From assembly GCF_014189855.1 (NCBI RefSeq), contig NZ_BJFN01000002.1, positions 620,001-684,000 on the forward strand: DNA of 64,000 nucleotides, in the 5' to 3' direction. Shown piece by piece: positions 46,329 to 59,554 of this stretch; position 1 is the stretch's first letter; each line of letters starts with the position of its first letter. This DNA is from Buttiauxella sp. A111. GTDB lineage: Bacteria > Pseudomonadota > Gammaproteobacteria > Enterobacterales > Enterobacteriaceae. Under the pieces are notes generated by a model, which was not told the DNA's origin, did not search any database, and saw only the letters and a list, made by a program, of their open reading frames with translations. The translations under genes and the position numbers were made by a program.

Positions 46329-48290
46329 TTAGGCATCTATCAGTGCATGCTGGTATTTATGCAACACATGCGCCAGTCGTTTCACCGGTTCGGTGACTTG
46401 TAACGGCGCCTCCCAGACCTCCAACTTCTCCTGGTAAATATCTAGCTCATCCAATAACTGCTTAAAGTAGCGCCGTTTTTTATCATCGCTTGATGCCGAC
46501 GTAAGCTTATCTGCTGTGTTTCTCAACTGGCGATGGAATGCGGAAAGATCATCATTCACTGGTATCGGTGCATCACGCAATCGCTGGTGAGCAATAATCA
46601 AAGTCAGTGCCAGGCGGTAGCGATCAATATCTCCCGGAAACGTATTCAGCAGTAAGAAAAGCTGCTGATAAAGAGCGGGTAGATGATTCTCTTTGCGTCG
46701 CGCTTTATTGGTTGTCAGTGCAGAAACTGCTGCGGAAACAAACTGGTTCAGCAGTGTGCGGCCCGTGCGTTCTTTGGAGTTATCCCGGATAAGTAGGATA
46801 ACCATCATCGCCAGGAAACAGCCTACTATTTGTCCCAACGCACTGTCCAAAAACGTGCTGAAATGAAACGTCATCGGGTTATCCAACACAATGACGTTGA
46901 TGGTTCCGGCAAGGGCCCCCATCGAACCAAGACGTCGCTTCTGTACTTCAATTCCCATAAAGAAGCCCAACAATGCAAGACTAATGCACAGTAACAACAT
47001 GCTTTGTTGAGTCGAAGGTAGGATCACTAAAAAGTAGAAAGCCCCTAATGGGAGCGCGACTAACATACCGTATAAAAAGTCGAGGGAGACCATGCGAGGA
47101 TTGGGTAAACGCATCGCCAGCGAAGTTACAACGGCAATCATGACCATCGCGCCACTGCCAGATGTCCATCCTGTCCATAACCAAAACAAGCAACCGAGCA
47201 TGCAGGAAACCGTCGTCCGCCAGAAGTTAATCATCGCGTGATGCCCTTCCGCTGACTGCACTTTGATAACGACTTCCTGAGTTAAAACATCTTCTTCCAC
47301 CGAGCTAATACGGGTGTTGCTGATGACTCCGCGTTTGAGCAACAGGTAGCGGCTAATCGCGCCAACCCAGCTGCTTATCGTGGCTGGCGTATTTTTATCG
47401 CCTGTATAAGAAATAGCTCTGCGGATCATTTTCACTTGCTTGTGAACGTCAGCCGCGGTTTCTACAGGCATCTCAAACAACATGCGGAACTCTGCAGTCA
47501 TGTATTCCGGACGTGTGTTTTGAATCAGGAATGTTTCACAAGCCTGGGTGATGAGCGTCAGCGACAGTGTGTTGATCGCTTTCAGGCGGCGGTTAGCACG
47601 ATCCCAGCGTGAAGACTCAATTTTGAGATTCCCGCGCATCCCTTCCAGAGCGGTAGTACGGCGCACCAGGCCACTCCAGGCTTTATCGACTTCCTCTTTA
47701 TCGCCATGCGCAATACACAGCTGCATCAGCCGATAATGATCCACCAGCAGGTTATCCAGTTCGCGGTCAATTTCTTGCTTAATGGAGCGAGGGGAAAAAA
47801 TTAAGTCGGCAAGAATCGCGCACACAATACCAATCACAATCTCACTACAGCGTTCAACAGAAAATTGAGGAGTGACAAGCGGATTGGCCTGAATGGTGAT
47901 AACAATGATTAACGCGGTGTAGCCAGAAAGCCCCCAGGCATAGGAGTTTTCAACCTTGACCAGTGAAGAAATCCAGGTACAAAAACCAGCCCAAATACAG
48001 CACACCAGTAACATCACGACAGGTGCACGAATCATCGTAGTGATTATGAACAGCGCGGCAATACAACCGATAAAAGTCCCGATGATACGCAGCATCCCGC
48101 GATAACGAATAGCGCCGGAATAGGGCTCTCCGCCCGCTGCAAACGCTGGGCCGGCAGCTACCAGTGCCGCAGTCAGTACGGCCCAGCGCGGAGTTTCCAG
48201 TTGAAAATGGAAGCCCACAAACACCGCCAACACAATGGCGAAAGCCAGTTTGAAGGCAAAGCGCAAATGTAATCGCGAGATAAAATACAT
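46329..48290 (-). CDS. aaeB: Aromatic carboxylic acid efflux pump AaeB
   Basis: 653 residues, against 655 in E. coli. A PET-family inner-membrane protein with two sets of about five to six helices and a large cytoplasmic region. Landmarks include [24 protein letters not shown] and [20 protein letters not shown]. With AaeA it exports p-hydroxybenzoate and related acids. It starts 12 bases after aaeA and ends at the terminator. Confidence 0.95.
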   Translation of the reverse strand: MYFISRLHLRFAFKLAFAIVLAVFVGFHFQLETPRWAVLTAALVAAGPAFAAGGEPYSGAIRYRGMLRIIGTFIGCIAALFIITTMIRAPVVMLLVCCIWAGFCTWISSLVKVENSYAWGLSGYTALIIVITIQANPLVTPQFSVERCSEIVIGIVCAILADLIFSPRSIKQEIDRELDNLLVDHYRLMQLCIAHGDKEEVDKAWSGLVRRTTALEGMRGNLKIESSRWDRANRRLKAINTLSLTLITQACETFLIQNTRPEYMTAEFRMLFEMPVETAADVHKQVKMIRRAISYTGDKNTPATISSWVGAISRYLLLKRGVISNTRISSVEEDVLTQEVVIKVQSAEGHHAMINFWRTTVSCMLGCLFWLWTGWTSGSGAMVMIAVVTSLAMRLPNPRMVSLDFLYGMLVALPLGAFYFLVILPSTQQSMLLLCISLALLGFFMGIEVQKRRLGSMGALAGTINVIVLDNPMTFHFSTFLDSALGQIVGCFLAMMVILLIRDNSKERTGRTLLNQFVSAAVSALTTNKARRKENHLPALYQQLFLLLNTFPGDIDRYRLALTLIIAHQRLRDAPIPVNDDLSAFHRQLRNTADKLTSASSDDKKRRYFKQLLDELDIYQEKLEVWEAPLQVTEPVKRLAHVLHKYQHALIDA

Positions 48291-48302
48291 ATCGACCTAC
48301 GC

Positions 48303-49235
48303 TTAGCCGAACTCACGCAAGCGATGCATGAATTTGATGAATACCGAGTCATGGTTAATATCCCGGTCTTTATCGCCGGTGACGACGACCGTAGCCGTAG
48401 TCCCTGCGGGGAAGATATTTGCCTGTTGCTCGTCAAGACGGATACGAACCGGCACACGCTGCGCCAGACGTACCCACTCCAGATTGGAATCAACCGTCGC
48501 CATACCTTTGGTATCTCTGGTACTGCTGGCATTGGTTACGCCGGCAGAAATACTGTCTACCGTCCCACGCAGTACGCGATTACTGCCAAGCGGTGTGATT
48601 TGTACCCGGTAGCCTGGACGAATACCGTCAAGCTTGGTTTCTTCCATGTAGGCCAGAATGTAAAAAGTACCGCGTTTTACCAGCGCAACGGCTGTGGAAC
48701 CACGGGTAATAAATTCCCCCGTATAAACATTCAGGTTGGTGATCCAACCTTCTGCTGGCGCACGAATAATCGTACGTTGCAGATCCAACTGAGCTAAATC
48801 TCGTGTCGCTTCAGCCCTGGATAACTGATGCATGACGGTCTGCAACACATTGTTGGACTGTTCAATTTCTTCACGAGACATGGCCTGCGTGCCTAACGAA
48901 TTGCGGCGCCCTGCTTCACGACGTTTCTCTCCGGCTAACGCCTGGTAATAAGCAACGTCTGCTTCAGCCTGCTCCAGCGCTTTCTGATAACGGGGCTGAT
49001 CGATGGTGAATAAAACCTGATCTTTCTTCACCAGTTGATTGTCATGGACCTTCACATCGGTAATTAAACCGGACACATCTGGCGCAATCGCGACAACATC
49101 AGCGGTAAAACGAGCATCACGCGTCCAGGGGGATTGGGTATAAAATACCCAGGCACGGAAGATAGCGATGAAAGCCAGCAGCACCAGAATCAGCGTGATG
49201 GCAGTGCGGGTCATTTTTGTTGTAAGTGCTTTCAC
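48303..49235 (-). CDS. aaeA: Efflux pump membrane fusion protein AaeA (GTG start)
   Basis: 310 residues, identical in length to E. coli AaeA. An N-terminal anchor (about 12-28), an HlyD-type lipoyl domain ([30 protein letters not shown]) and a coiled-coil hairpin. The start is GTG at 49235 (peptide [14 protein letters not shown]), with gaggt 5 bases upstream; an ATG 15 bases further upstream gives a longer, unconserved start. It bridges AaeB to an outer-membrane channel. Confidence 0.94.
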   Translation of the reverse strand: MKALTTKMTRTAITLILVLLAFIAIFRAWVFYTQSPWTRDARFTADVVAIAPDVSGLITDVKVHDNQLVKKDQVLFTIDQPRYQKALEQAEADVAYYQALAGEKRREAGRRNSLGTQAMSREEIEQSNNVLQTVMHQLSRAEATRDLAQLDLQRTIIRAPAEGWITNLNVYTGEFITRGSTAVALVKRGTFYILAYMEETKLDGIRPGYRVQITPLGSNRVLRGTVDSISAGVTNASSTRDTKGMATVDSNLEWVRLAQRVPVRIRLDEQQANIFPAGTTATVVVTGDKDRDINHDSVFIKFMHRLREFG

Positions 49236-49242
49236 ATCAACC

Positions 49243-49446
49243 TCAAACAAACAGGCGCGAGATCAGATAAAACAGGCAGCAATAAAGCGCTGTATTAAAT
49301 AATGCCGGGTGCCAGACAAAATCATAAATCCCCGTCGGAATCAGCAGACGGCGAACTACCCAGAACAGCGCCAGCGAAAGAATTAGCTCGAAGAAAATCG
49401 GCGGAAAAGAAAGACCGAATATCACGATAACGGGAAATAGACTCAT
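49243..49446 (-). CDS. aaeX: Small membrane protein AaeX
   Basis: 67 residues, equal to E. coli AaeX. Two hydrophobic segments (about 5-30 and 48-65) flank [17 protein letters not shown]. First gene of aaeXAB; role unknown. Its stop is 7 bases from the aaeA start. Confidence 0.94.
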   Translation of the reverse strand: MSLFPVIVIFGLSFPPIFFELILSLALFWVVRRLLIPTGIYDFVWHPALFNTALYCCLFYLISRLFV

Positions 49447-49499
49447 GTTAACCTTGCAGAAAATACAGAAGGCACAAGCCGTGACACAACAAAGAACGC

Positions 49500-49560
49500 T
49501 GTGCTAACAAGTTTTACGGATTGTGTTAGTAATAATATATTAACGTAATTGTTAGCGAGT
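49500..49560. promoter_or_regulatory. aaeX-aaeR divergent control region with inverted repeats
   Basis: ctaaca (49504-49509) with tgttag (49524-49529), and taac-N6-gtta (49541-49554). Such repeats between a LysR gene and its divergent target fit AaeR binding, but the site is inferred. Confidence 0.4.
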
Positions 49561-49605
49561 TATCTATAATCTGTGATCTAAATCACTTTTAAGTCAGAGT
49601 TAACA

Positions 49606-50553
49606 ATGGAAAGACTTAAGCGCATGTGGGTTTTTGCCAAAGTTGTCGAACTTGGCTCATTTACCGCCACGGCCAAGCAGCTGGAAATGAGCGTATCGTC
49701 CATTAGCCAAACCGTTTCCAAGCTCGAAGACGAGTTGCAAGTTAAGCTTTTAAACCGCAGCACGCGCAGCATTGGGCTAACTGAAGCCGGTAAAATCTAC
49801 TACCTTGGTTGCCGCAAGATGTTACATGAAGCGCAAGAGGTGCATGAGCAACTCTATGCATTCAACAACACCCCAATCGGGACGCTGCGTATTGGCAGTT
49901 CTTCAACTATGGCACAAAATGTCCTCGCGTCCATGACCGCCGATATGCTCAAAGAATATCCTGAGTTAACGGTTAACCTGGTGACCGGTATTCCCGCGCC
50001 TGATTTGATTGCGGACGGTCTTGATGTCGTGATTCGTGTGGGCGCTTTGCAGGATTCAAGCCTGTTCTCGACACGGCTAGGATCGATGCCAATGGTCATT
50101 TGCGCCGCTAAAAGTTATCTGCAACAAAATGGCACACCAGAAAAACCCGCCGATCTTGCCAGCCACTCATGGCTTGAATACAGCATTCGTCCACATAATG
50201 AATTCGAGTTGATCGCACCAGAAGGCCTTACTACGCGAATGATCCCGCAGGGTCGGTTTGTCACCAATGATCCCATGACGTTAAGCCGCTGGCTAAAAGT
50301 GGGGGCTGGGATCGCTTATGTGCCATTGATGTGGGTGATCGATGAGATCAACGACGGAACGCTTGAGATCTTACTGCCGAGTTATCAGTCCGACCCGCGT
50401 CCGGTATACGCGCTGTATACAGAAAAAGATAAGCTGCCGCTGAAAGTACAAGTTTGTATTAACTATCTGACTGAATATTTCGTGAAGGTTTCGCACCTGT
50501 ATCAAGGGGTGCGAGATAAGAAAGGACGTACGAGTGAAGACAGCCGGGATTAA
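49606..50553 (+). CDS. aaeR: LysR-family activator AaeR
   Basis: 315 residues, slightly longer than in E. coli. The winged helix (SFTATAKQLEMSVSSISQTVSKLEDEL) and the periplasmic-binding-protein-like effector domain are intact. It activates aaeXAB in response to aromatic acids. Divergent from aaeX. Its stop codon lies in the loop of the terminator shared with tldD. Confidence 0.95.
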   Translation: MERLKRMWVFAKVVELGSFTATAKQLEMSVSSISQTVSKLEDELQVKLLNRSTRSIGLTEAGKIYYLGCRKMLHEAQEVHEQLYAFNNTPIGTLRIGSSSTMAQNVLASMTADMLKEYPELTVNLVTGIPAPDLIADGLDVVIRVGALQDSSLFSTRLGSMPMVICAAKSYLQQNGTPEKPADLASHSWLEYSIRPHNEFELIAPEGLTTRMIPQGRFVTNDPMTLSRWLKVGAGIAYVPLMWVIDEINDGTLEILLPSYQSDPRPVYALYTEKDKLPLKVQVCINYLTEYFVKVSHLYQGVRDKKGRTSEDSRD

Positions 50554-50569
50554 CCCGGCTGTTATTGTT

Positions 50570-50570
<1 letters not shown>
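50541..50570. terminator. Terminator between aaeR and tldD
   Basis: cagccggg (50541-50548) with cccggctg (50554-50561), loop containing the aaeR stop, then T-rich sequence. Confidence 0.75.
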
Positions 50571-52036
<1,466 letters not shown>

Positions 52037-52094
52037 CTATCAATTGGAGATATCTATTATATTGAGCTTGCGGCAATTAGCTCCCCGCGTCAAA

Positions 52095-55000
52095 TCACTT
52101 AGCGTCCTTGAGCCTTGGCTGGCGAAGCACTTCATTGATTTGCGGTTTATCGACCGATCCGGTGATGTGGTAGCGCAGTAACGAAATTTTGCTCCACAAC
52201 GGTCCTAATACTTTACTGGCGGCAAACACCGCAGCACCGATTATTGGGTTAACCACGAATGCTGTTGCCACGCCGACGGTAGCAGAAATTTCTGGTGCTA
52301 TGACTGCTTCTACGTCGAGTTGACGTCGAACCAAATCGACTGAACCTTTCATGCCAATATCAGCTTCAAGCCCGTCCACCAGCGTATCCTCGCTGTGCAG
52401 TACACCGTCTTTAATCCAGGCAGTGCTACGGATGGAATCAAAGTAGAAACCTTCACCAAAGGTATCGCTGAAATCAAAACGCAGTTTACGCATCAACGCA
52501 TCGACACTAACCAATCGTAGCAACTGTCCGGCGTGACCGGTGCCCAGATCGGCAATTTGTCCTTTGCCCAATTTGGTATGAAGGATCCCGTTTAATGAGG
52601 CAATATGCGGCTGCCACGGTTTGTCGCGCCAGTGTAAATCATAGTCCGCATCAAACGATGAACCTTGAATTGGCGTCTTGATACCAAAGAAGTTGGTCGC
52701 CGCATCAAGTTTGGAGCCGTGCAATTTGCCTTTTAAAGACGTGCGCTCTTCTGCCGGACTGTTCACCCACTGGCCACTGGCAGTCAACCTTGCAAACCCG
52801 GAATCGATTAAACCGTTTTCCAGTTCAAGCGTGTTCCCTTTAATGGCGAAATCACCGTCAATACGGCCATATTTTTGCCCCCAAAGCCAACATTCGGAAC
52901 AGCGCAGCTGCAAATCAGGCCAGTCTCGGAAATCAATCGAATTATCGTCTCCCAACGGCGAAGCACCGGTCGATTTCGCGGTGCTATTTCCCCAGTCAGG
53001 GTTGAAATAGAGATATTTGATGGCTGCACGCCACGGCGCATTGTTCTGTATCGTCAACGAGCCATTCACTTCGCGCCCCTGGGCTTCAACGCGCGTGCCA
53101 TTCGGAATAGCATGGGAAACCAGACTCAGGTTGTTCCATTGCTGACCAGCGAACGTCAGAGAAGGCGTGCGTAATGTTACGTTAGTGGGGAATGAAGCCG
53201 AGTTACCTACACTTTCCACAGCTCCATGGCTGAACAAGGCCAACCATTGCGCACCATCCATCGCCGGAAGATCCAGTTCTAAGCCTGAGGTGTCAGGTAA
53301 TGGTGGAACGGTGTGACTATTGGTCGCCCAAATCGCCCGATCAAGGGTGAGTTTTTTATTCAGCAACCAACGACTGGAAAAATGATTTTTCGCCCCAGCG
53401 TTACCCGTCAGATCGAAACTATTAAGATTACCCTTCACCGCGACATTCAACGGCAGCGATTGCCCCGCTGATTTATCGACTGGAGCAGGTAAGTGACTGC
53501 TTACATTTTTCAAATCGGCAGCGACTTTGATCTGATAATTAGCCTCTCCGTGATATGGGAGAGATATCGCCACATCACCTTTCCAGGGAACACTACCACT
53601 CAACTCTTTGCTGATTGGCTCAGGCACAATTCCCATTTTTGTCGGCTGCCAGTCACCCAATAAGTTGACCCCAATCTGATAGTCTTTCTCACCCATTTTA
53701 GTATTGAAATCAATGCCTATGGGTTGATTGAACCAGGTAGCTTTTAGCGGATCGCTTTTCAGTTCGCCATTCACAAAGCTGAATTTACCGCTCAGGTTAG
53801 ACAACTGGCTCGAGAGTGGCTTTATCAGCAATGTATTGTTGTTGAGCTGAACGTCACCCGAGGCTATCGTCATTTTGCCATTCAGCGGGATATCCAAATG
53901 TAAGCGAGCATTCACATCGCCTCCAATCTGGAGTTCATCAAGTGCTGCTGACAGAGAATCTTTGAGTGGTGTGTCTTTGAAGTAGGGGCCAACCGCACTA
54001 CCAGGACCAGTGATATCAGAATCAACCAACAGTTTTTGTTTCGCGTAATCCGGGATATTCGCCGTCAGTTTACGTCCGGTCACGCCGCCTAGTTTCACTG
54101 CATCCGATTTCATCCACAAACCGTTATTGATGAAATCCAGAGTGATATTCAGATTTTCAAGCGCAGGCCAGTCCGGCTGGAAAGCAAATTTAGCCTTGTA
54201 CAACGGGACGTAAACCTGGAACTGCCCTTCGTTATGCACATAAGGGAATTGATGAGGATTCCCCCCGTAAACCAGGGTTGCGTTATCCGACTCGCCACCT
54301 TGAATCGCACCGCTGAGGTAATCAACCAGCTCTTTGCCCATCAGGTTTTCAGGGAAATAACGCCAGGCATCAGCCCCATTATGGGTACTGATTCCGGCCA
54401 GTATCCCCAGCCAGGGCTCATCGCCTGTCGGCTGGTAGTAGCGGAAATCACCCGCAGCCCACACAGAACGTGCTTTTACATCCAGGTGTTTGCCATCAAG
54501 CTGGAAACCTGCGGCATTTTTCTGCCATTCAAGCGTTGCGACTGCGCGTTCAACTTCCAGCGGGGCACGGAATACGCCCACGTAAGGCATTTTGGCATTA
54601 AGAACTTGCGCATTAAGCTGCCCGTGCTCGACGCCGCCCGTAACCGATCCAGAGAAGTGTTCAACGCCGGGTAACATTCTCCATTGTTTCCAGCTCACAT
54701 CTTTCCAGCGCCCTTGCATACGGGTGTTTTCGGTCTGCTGAAGAGGAATGTCCACTGCCAGAACATCAATGTGCCCTCGCGGTTGTAGCGTGTTCCAAAT
54801 CTCACCAAAATCAGGCGAAATCTTTTCTGCAATCGGCGACAAACCCGTGAAGCTTTCCAGTTCCATATTGGTTGCACGCACGCGGAGCTCGTCGCTGCGC
54901 ATGCTCTCTTTGCCCCCCACACTTTGAGGAGCAATCCACGCGAGCGATAACGAGCCTTTAGGCCAGGTTTTACCATCAAGAGTGATATTGGTAGAAGGAA

Positions 55001-55895
55001 TGGCAAGATCCCAACCCGCACTGGAACGATTAACTCGTGCCATTAAATTATCAACCGACAGCTTATGGTCGGTATTTTTCCCAGCCCAGCTTGCACCGCC
55101 TTGCTTCAACCAGACGTTGCCACCCGAAATATCGCCAGCTTTGACATCCATCCAGGCTTCGAGGGTGAACTCAGCTGTCTGTAAATCGATATTGTCTTTC
55201 ATCCAGCGGCCAAGCCAGGGTTTCACGTCAACGTTTTCAGCCTGCAACCAGACTTTGCCAATGTTCAATAAACCATTTTCGTCGCGCAAATCCATTCTGA
55301 CTTTCGCCAATCCATGCTGGCCAGTAAAGCTCGACAAGCTGACCAGCCCTTCGGCGCGGTGACGGTTTTTGGTATTAAGCCAGGTCAATTGCGGAATGGT
55401 GAGTTCGGCGCGCTGGCCGGAGATCGTCAGGAAACTAAGGGAGCTATCGCGCAGATCGAAGTGATCGAACTGACGTAAAAAGAGATCGCTGATTTTACCC
55501 GGCTCGAGCTTTCTATCCCCTTTATTTCGACTTAACGGGGTGTTGGTTCGCACCTGTAATTGGTAAAAAGTGAGGTCGCGGAACTGCCAGCGGGCGTGCA
55601 AAATGCTCTGCCAGAGATCGAGCGCCAGCGTGACACGCTTGACCCTCAATTCGCCGCCATCTTTCAAGCCAGCTTTGATATCACGGACATCAAGCGTTGG
55701 GCCAAAATTTTCCCAGTTTGCCTGGATCTGGCTGGCATCGACAGGCGCGCCCGTCATGGCTTCAATTTTTTCGAGCAGCGCTGGACGCCAGGCATCGAGA
55801 TGCGGCAAAACCAGCCGCAAACCACTCACCAGCAGTGCGACGATAACGATCAACGTTGCGCCAGTGAGTAGCAGAATGCCGGGCAGTCGCCTCAC
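52095..55895 (-). CDS. yhdP: AsmA-like phospholipid transport protein YhdP (GTG start)
   Basis: 1266 residues, the E. coli length. One N-terminal membrane anchor (LLLTGATLIVIVALLVSGL) precedes a long repeating beta-groove and the DUF3971/AsmA C-terminal region (LGKGQIADLGTGHAGQLLRL; APEISATVGVATAFVVNP). It carries phospholipid to the outer membrane with TamB and YdbH. GTG at 55895 has a perfect aaggag 6 bases upstream and gives the family N-terminus (MRRLPGILL). Confidence 0.95.
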   Translation of the reverse strand: MRRLPGILLLTGATLIVIVALLVSGLRLVLPHLDAWRPALLEKIEAMTGAPVDASQIQANWENFGPTLDVRDIKAGLKDGGELRVKRVTLALDLWQSILHARWQFRDLTFYQLQVRTNTPLSRNKGDRKLEPGKISDLFLRQFDHFDLRDSSLSFLTISGQRAELTIPQLTWLNTKNRHRAEGLVSLSSFTGQHGLAKVRMDLRDENGLLNIGKVWLQAENVDVKPWLGRWMKDNIDLQTAEFTLEAWMDVKAGDISGGNVWLKQGGASWAGKNTDHKLSVDNLMARVNRSSAGWDLAIPSTNITLDGKTWPKGSLSLAWIAPQSVGGKESMRSDELRVRATNMELESFTGLSPIAEKISPDFGEIWNTLQPRGHIDVLAVDIPLQQTENTRMQGRWKDVSWKQWRMLPGVEHFSGSVTGGVEHGQLNAQVLNAKMPYVGVFRAPLEVERAVATLEWQKNAAGFQLDGKHLDVKARSVWAAGDFRYYQPTGDEPWLGILAGISTHNGADAWRYFPENLMGKELVDYLSGAIQGGESDNATLVYGGNPHQFPYVHNEGQFQVYVPLYKAKFAFQPDWPALENLNITLDFINNGLWMKSDAVKLGGVTGRKLTANIPDYAKQKLLVDSDITGPGSAVGPYFKDTPLKDSLSAALDELQIGGDVNARLHLDIPLNGKMTIASGDVQLNNNTLLIKPLSSQLSNLSGKFSFVNGELKSDPLKATWFNQPIGIDFNTKMGEKDYQIGVNLLGDWQPTKMGIVPEPISKELSGSVPWKGDVAISLPYHGEANYQIKVAADLKNVSSHLPAPVDKSAGQSLPLNVAVKGNLNSFDLTGNAGAKNHFSSRWLLNKKLTLDRAIWATNSHTVPPLPDTSGLELDLPAMDGAQWLALFSHGAVESVGNSASFPTNVTLRTPSLTFAGQQWNNLSLVSHAIPNGTRVEAQGREVNGSLTIQNNAPWRAAIKYLYFNPDWGNSTAKSTGASPLGDDNSIDFRDWPDLQLRCSECWLWGQKYGRIDGDFAIKGNTLELENGLIDSGFARLTASGQWVNSPAEERTSLKGKLHGSKLDAATNFFGIKTPIQGSSFDADYDLHWRDKPWQPHIASLNGILHTKLGKGQIADLGTGHAGQLLRLVSVDALMRKLRFDFSDTFGEGFYFDSIRSTAWIKDGVLHSEDTLVDGLEADIGMKGSVDLVRRQLDVEAVIAPEISATVGVATAFVVNPIIGAAVFAASKVLGPLWSKISLLRYHITGSVDKPQINEVLRQPRLKDAK

Positions 55896-55954
55896 GAAAA
55901 TCTCCTTGTTTGCCGCCGGAGCGGAACTCAAATCGGCACTATCTGTGCAGTGAG

Positions 55955-57424
55955 TTACATCATAACGACGTCGAATTGCTCTTGATTATAGAGCGGCTCG
56001 ATCTGAACTTTGACTTGTTTACCGACGAAAATTTCCACTTCAGCCAATGAATGGGACTCTTCGCTTTTCAGCGCCTCCCCCACGGCCGGTGAAGCGTAAA
56101 CCAGGAAGCGATCGGAATCGTAGGCATGATGCACGCGCACAATTTCACGCATAATTTCATAGCACACGGTTTCCACCGTTTTCACGGTACCGCGACCGTG
56201 GCATGTTGGACAATCGTTGCAAAGCACATGTTCAACGCTTTCACGCGTACGTTTGCGCGTCATCTCAACCAGTCCGAGCTGTGAAAAACCATTGATGCTG
56301 GTTTTCACGCGATCTTTACTCAATGCCTGTTCAAGGGAATGCAGTACACGTCGGCGATGGTCTTCATTACTCATGTCGATGAAATCGATAATGATAATGC
56401 CGCCCAGATTACGCAAACGTAACTGGCGAGCGATCGCCTGCGTCGCTTCAATGTTCGTATTGAAAATAGTGTCATCAAGATTGCGGTGGCCAACGAAAGC
56501 CCCGGTGTTGATATCCACTGTTGTCATCGCTTCAGTTTGGTCGATAACCAGGTAACCACCTGATTTCAGCTCAACTTTTCGCTCCAGCGCGCGTTGAATT
56601 TCATTCTCAACGTCAAACAGATCAAAAATAGGCTGGCGGCCGCTGTAATGCTCGATTTTGCTGTGCATTTCCGGCATGTATTCTGCGGTAAACTCCAGCA
56701 GCATGTCGTAAGTAAGACGAGAGTCGACACGAATACGATCAAGAGCGGCATCTGCAAAATCACGCAGCACGCGTTGCGCCAGTGCCAGTTCACCGTAAAG
56801 TTGGCAGCGGGTTTTATTACGTTTTTTTCGCTCGCTAACTTTGGTCCAGACACGTTTGAGGTAAGCGGCATCTGAAGCTAAATCGTCCTCGCATACGCCT
56901 TCAGCTGCGGTGCGAATAATAAATCCACCTTGCTCATCGCAATAGGCATTAACCACACGTTTCAGGCGTTCACGCTCGGCTTCACTTTCAATGCGCTGGG
57001 AAACGCCTACGTGAGAAGCACCAGGCATAAAGACCAAATAACGCGATGGCAGCGTGATATCGGTAGTCAAACGGGCGCCTTTGGTACCCAGCGGATCTTT
57101 TACCACCTGAACCATTAAGTCCTGGCCCTGGCGTACCAGCTCGGAAATATCTCGTACGGTGAAGTTTTTCTGCTCTTCGCCCGCCACACATTCGGTATGT
57201 GGCATGATGTCAGAAGCGTGAAGAAACGCTGCCTTATCAAGGCCAATATCTACAAATGCCGCCTGCATCCCCGGAAGCACCCGGCTTACACGACCTTTGT
57301 AGATATTCCCTACGATCCCGCGACGTGCTTCGCGTTCAATATGAATCTCTTGCAGTATTCCACCGTCAATGTAAGCCACCCGAGTTTCCGATGGGGTCAC
57401 GTTGACTAACAATTCAGCCGTCAT
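55955..57424 (-). CDS. rng: Ribonuclease G
   Basis: 489 residues, as in E. coli RNase G. An S1 domain near the N-terminus ([21 protein letters not shown]), catalytic aspartates in [11 protein letters not shown] and IIIIDFIDM, and the Zn-link [11 protein letters not shown]. It processes 16S rRNA 5' ends and degrades mRNA. The start at 57424 ([15 protein letters not shown]) overlaps yhdE by 11 bases. Confidence 0.97.
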   Translation of the reverse strand: MTAELLVNVTPSETRVAYIDGGILQEIHIEREARRGIVGNIYKGRVSRVLPGMQAAFVDIGLDKAAFLHASDIMPHTECVAGEEQKNFTVRDISELVRQGQDLMVQVVKDPLGTKGARLTTDITLPSRYLVFMPGASHVGVSQRIESEAERERLKRVVNAYCDEQGGFIIRTAAEGVCEDDLASDAAYLKRVWTKVSERKKRNKTRCQLYGELALAQRVLRDFADAALDRIRVDSRLTYDMLLEFTAEYMPEMHSKIEHYSGRQPIFDLFDVENEIQRALERKVELKSGGYLVIDQTEAMTTVDINTGAFVGHRNLDDTIFNTNIEATQAIARQLRLRNLGGIIIIDFIDMSNEDHRRRVLHSLEQALSKDRVKTSINGFSQLGLVEMTRKRTRESVEHVLCNDCPTCHGRGTVKTVETVCYEIMREIVRVHHAYDSDRFLVYASPAVGEALKSEESHSLAEVEIFVGKQVKVQIEPLYNQEQFDVVMM

Positions 57425-58007
57425 GTTTTCCTCGTCCATCACGCAATGCGTGAAAATTACTCAGCAATTCATAGGTTTCAACTAGCGGTAGACCGACTAC
57501 AGCATGGTAGCTGCCATTAATCTTCCTGACAAAACAACCACCAAGCCCTTGAATACCGTATGCACCTGCTTTATCCATGGGTTCACCGCTGGCAACGTAA
57601 CCAGCGATATCCTGTTCTGATAATGCACGAAAAGTCACTTCAGTCGTCACAAGGCAATCCAGCAATGATTCACGATCCGCCAGCGCAACGGCCGTCATGA
57701 CCTGGTGCTGGTTACCGGATAGCATCCGTAGCATCGCTGCAGCATGCTGTTCGTCTTTAGGTTTTTCCAACACATTGCCATTGTAGATAACAATAGTATC
57801 TGCACCCAATACCGGTAAGTCCTGCGCAGCCAAAGCAACGCCGGCCCGCGCTTTATCACGCGCCAAACGCACCACGTACTGTTGAGCACTTTCGTGGCTA
57901 AGACGCTGTTCTTCTACATCAGTAATGATGCGTTCAAACGACACACCCAACTGAGTCAGCAATTCCTGACGACGTGGAGAACCCGATGCCAGATACAAAG
58001 ATGTCAT
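57414..58007 (-). CDS. yhdE: Maf-family dTTP/UTP pyrophosphatase YhdE
   Basis: 197 residues, as in E. coli. Landmarks are [12 protein letters not shown] at the N-terminus and [25 protein letters not shown] near the C-terminus. It hydrolyses dTTP, UTP and modified nucleotides; the family was first linked to septum formation. It lies 8 bases after mreD and overlaps rng. Confidence 0.95.
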   Translation of the reverse strand: MTSLYLASGSPRRQELLTQLGVSFERIITDVEEQRLSHESAQQYVVRLARDKARAGVALAAQDLPVLGADTIVIYNGNVLEKPKDEQHAAAMLRMLSGNQHQVMTAVALADRESLLDCLVTTEVTFRALSEQDIAGYVASGEPMDKAGAYGIQGLGGCFVRKINGSYHAVVGLPLVETYELLSNFHALRDGRGKHDG

Positions 58008-58015
58008 GTTCAATC

Positions 58016-58504
58016 CTATTGCACAGCAAATTGTTGGCGAATTTTACGCATCAACAAGAATATCCATGGCCACAGTACACCATTGACCACACTGCTCCAG
58101 AAAATTTCTGGGCGGAAAGAGACATTGATAACTAAAAATTCAGACCAGAAAACAATGACATCTGTCATCAATGACAAAAGCATGACCACTAAAGCCTGTT
58201 GCCAAAGCGCAAGATTACGGAATAACTGGTACTTCAGCGCCACCAGATAAGCAACGATGCTCAAAGATAACGCCCGTACGCCAAGGGTTGAACCGCTGAT
58301 CAAATCCAGTATGGCACCCACGATAAAACCTGTGCCGACATTTACGCGGTGTGGCAGAGCCAGTATCCAGTAAAGCAGGATCAGTAATACCCAGTCAGGA
58401 CGATAGACTTTTAAATCGTCAGGCCAGGGCATTACTTGTAACAGCAAGGCGACGAGGAAAGAAAGCCAGATGACCCAACGGCCCTGGCTGCGGTAACTTC
58501 CCAC
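58016..58504 (-). CDS. mreD: Rod-shape protein MreD
   Basis: 162 residues, as in E. coli. Five to six membrane helices; landmarks [19 protein letters not shown] and [20 protein letters not shown]. Part of the elongasome. Overlaps mreC by one base. Confidence 0.95.
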   Translation of the reverse strand: MGSYRSQGRWVIWLSFLVALLLQVMPWPDDLKVYRPDWVLLILLYWILALPHRVNVGTGFIVGAILDLISGSTLGVRALSLSIVAYLVALKYQLFRNLALWQQALVVMLLSLMTDVIVFWSEFLVINVSFRPEIFWSSVVNGVLWPWIFLLMRKIRQQFAVQ

Positions 58505-59526
58505 TACTGCCCTCCCAGGCTTGCAGGTGCAGGAGAAGCGGTGTTCCCTGCTGGAGCCGGAGTCGTAATACCCGTCGCCGGAGGTGGAACGGGAGCCGGC
58601 GGCCCAATAGCATCAGCAGCCGGTAAAACCTGCGGCATCATTTGCATCAGGCGTTCATTCGCAACGCGATGAACTTCCTCAGGCGGCATTGGGGTTTTCC
58701 CTTCACGATCCGCACCCCACAACAGCAGCAAATAACGCAGACGTTGTAAGCCAGCAGTCGGACGAGCCTGAATAACGGTGTATGCGCGCTGAGTATCAAG
58801 TTTCACGGAAGAAACGACACCCACTGGATAACCTTCCGGGAAACGCCCACCTAAACCAGATGTCACCAACACATCACCGACACGAATGTCAGTATTTGCC
58901 GGTAAATGTTCCAGTTGCAGATCGTCGGTACAACCGTTGCCCGCTGCAATAATACGAATATCATTGCGCAGTACCTGAATCGGCAGCGCATGCGTCGCAT
59001 CACAGATAAGCAATACGCGGCTAGTGAGTTTCGCTACCGCGACAACTTGACCTACGACACCTTTATCACTGATGACCGGTTGGCCTTCATAGACCCCGTT
59101 CACACTCCCCTTATCAATAACCACCTGGTCACTGTAAGGATCGTTAACGGTTGAGATAACCTGAGTCACCATTTTTTGCTCGTCTTGACGCAACGGTGAA
59201 CCGAGTAATTCGCGCAGACGTGCGTTTTCCTGACGATATTGACCCATCATCAGTAGTTCGCTGTTTTTCAGGATCAGTTCCTGACGCAGTGCACGATTTT
59301 CGAGTTCTAGCTGGTCGCGTGATGCCAGTGTTTGCGAGACGCTGTCGAGCAATTCACGGGGACCATTTGAGACAAAATAGAAAGGACTGACGGCAGTATC
59401 CATATACGTTCGAATCTGACTGAACGTACCCAGACGGCTATCGGCAATAATGACACCAATCGCCACCAGCACCGCCAGAATAAGGCGAAACTGCAACGAG
59501 GGGCCACGGCTAAAAATTGGCTTCAT
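58504..59526 (-). CDS. mreC: Rod-shape protein MreC
   Basis: 340 residues, against 367 in E. coli; the difference is in the C-terminal tail, which is Pro/Ala-rich ([20 protein letters not shown]). An N-terminal anchor (about 12-30), a coiled coil ([20 protein letters not shown]) and a beta domain that binds PBP2. It links MreB to periplasmic synthesis. It is separated from mreB by a terminator-like hairpin. Confidence 0.95.
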   Translation of the reverse strand: MKPIFSRGPSLQFRLILAVLVAIGVIIADSRLGTFSQIRTYMDTAVSPFYFVSNGPRELLDSVSQTLASRDQLELENRALRQELILKNSELLMMGQYRQENARLRELLGSPLRQDEQKMVTQVISTVNDPYSDQVVIDKGSVNGVYEGQPVISDKGVVGQVVAVAKLTSRVLLICDATHALPIQVLRNDIRIIAAGNGCTDDLQLEHLPANTDIRVGDVLVTSGLGGRFPEGYPVGVVSSVKLDTQRAYTVIQARPTAGLQRLRYLLLLWGADREGKTPMPPEEVHRVANERLMQMMPQVLPAADAIGPPAPVPPPATGITTPAPAGNTASPAPASLGGQ

Positions 59527-59554
59527 AGGCTATGCGTATTCCAGGGCCATCAAG

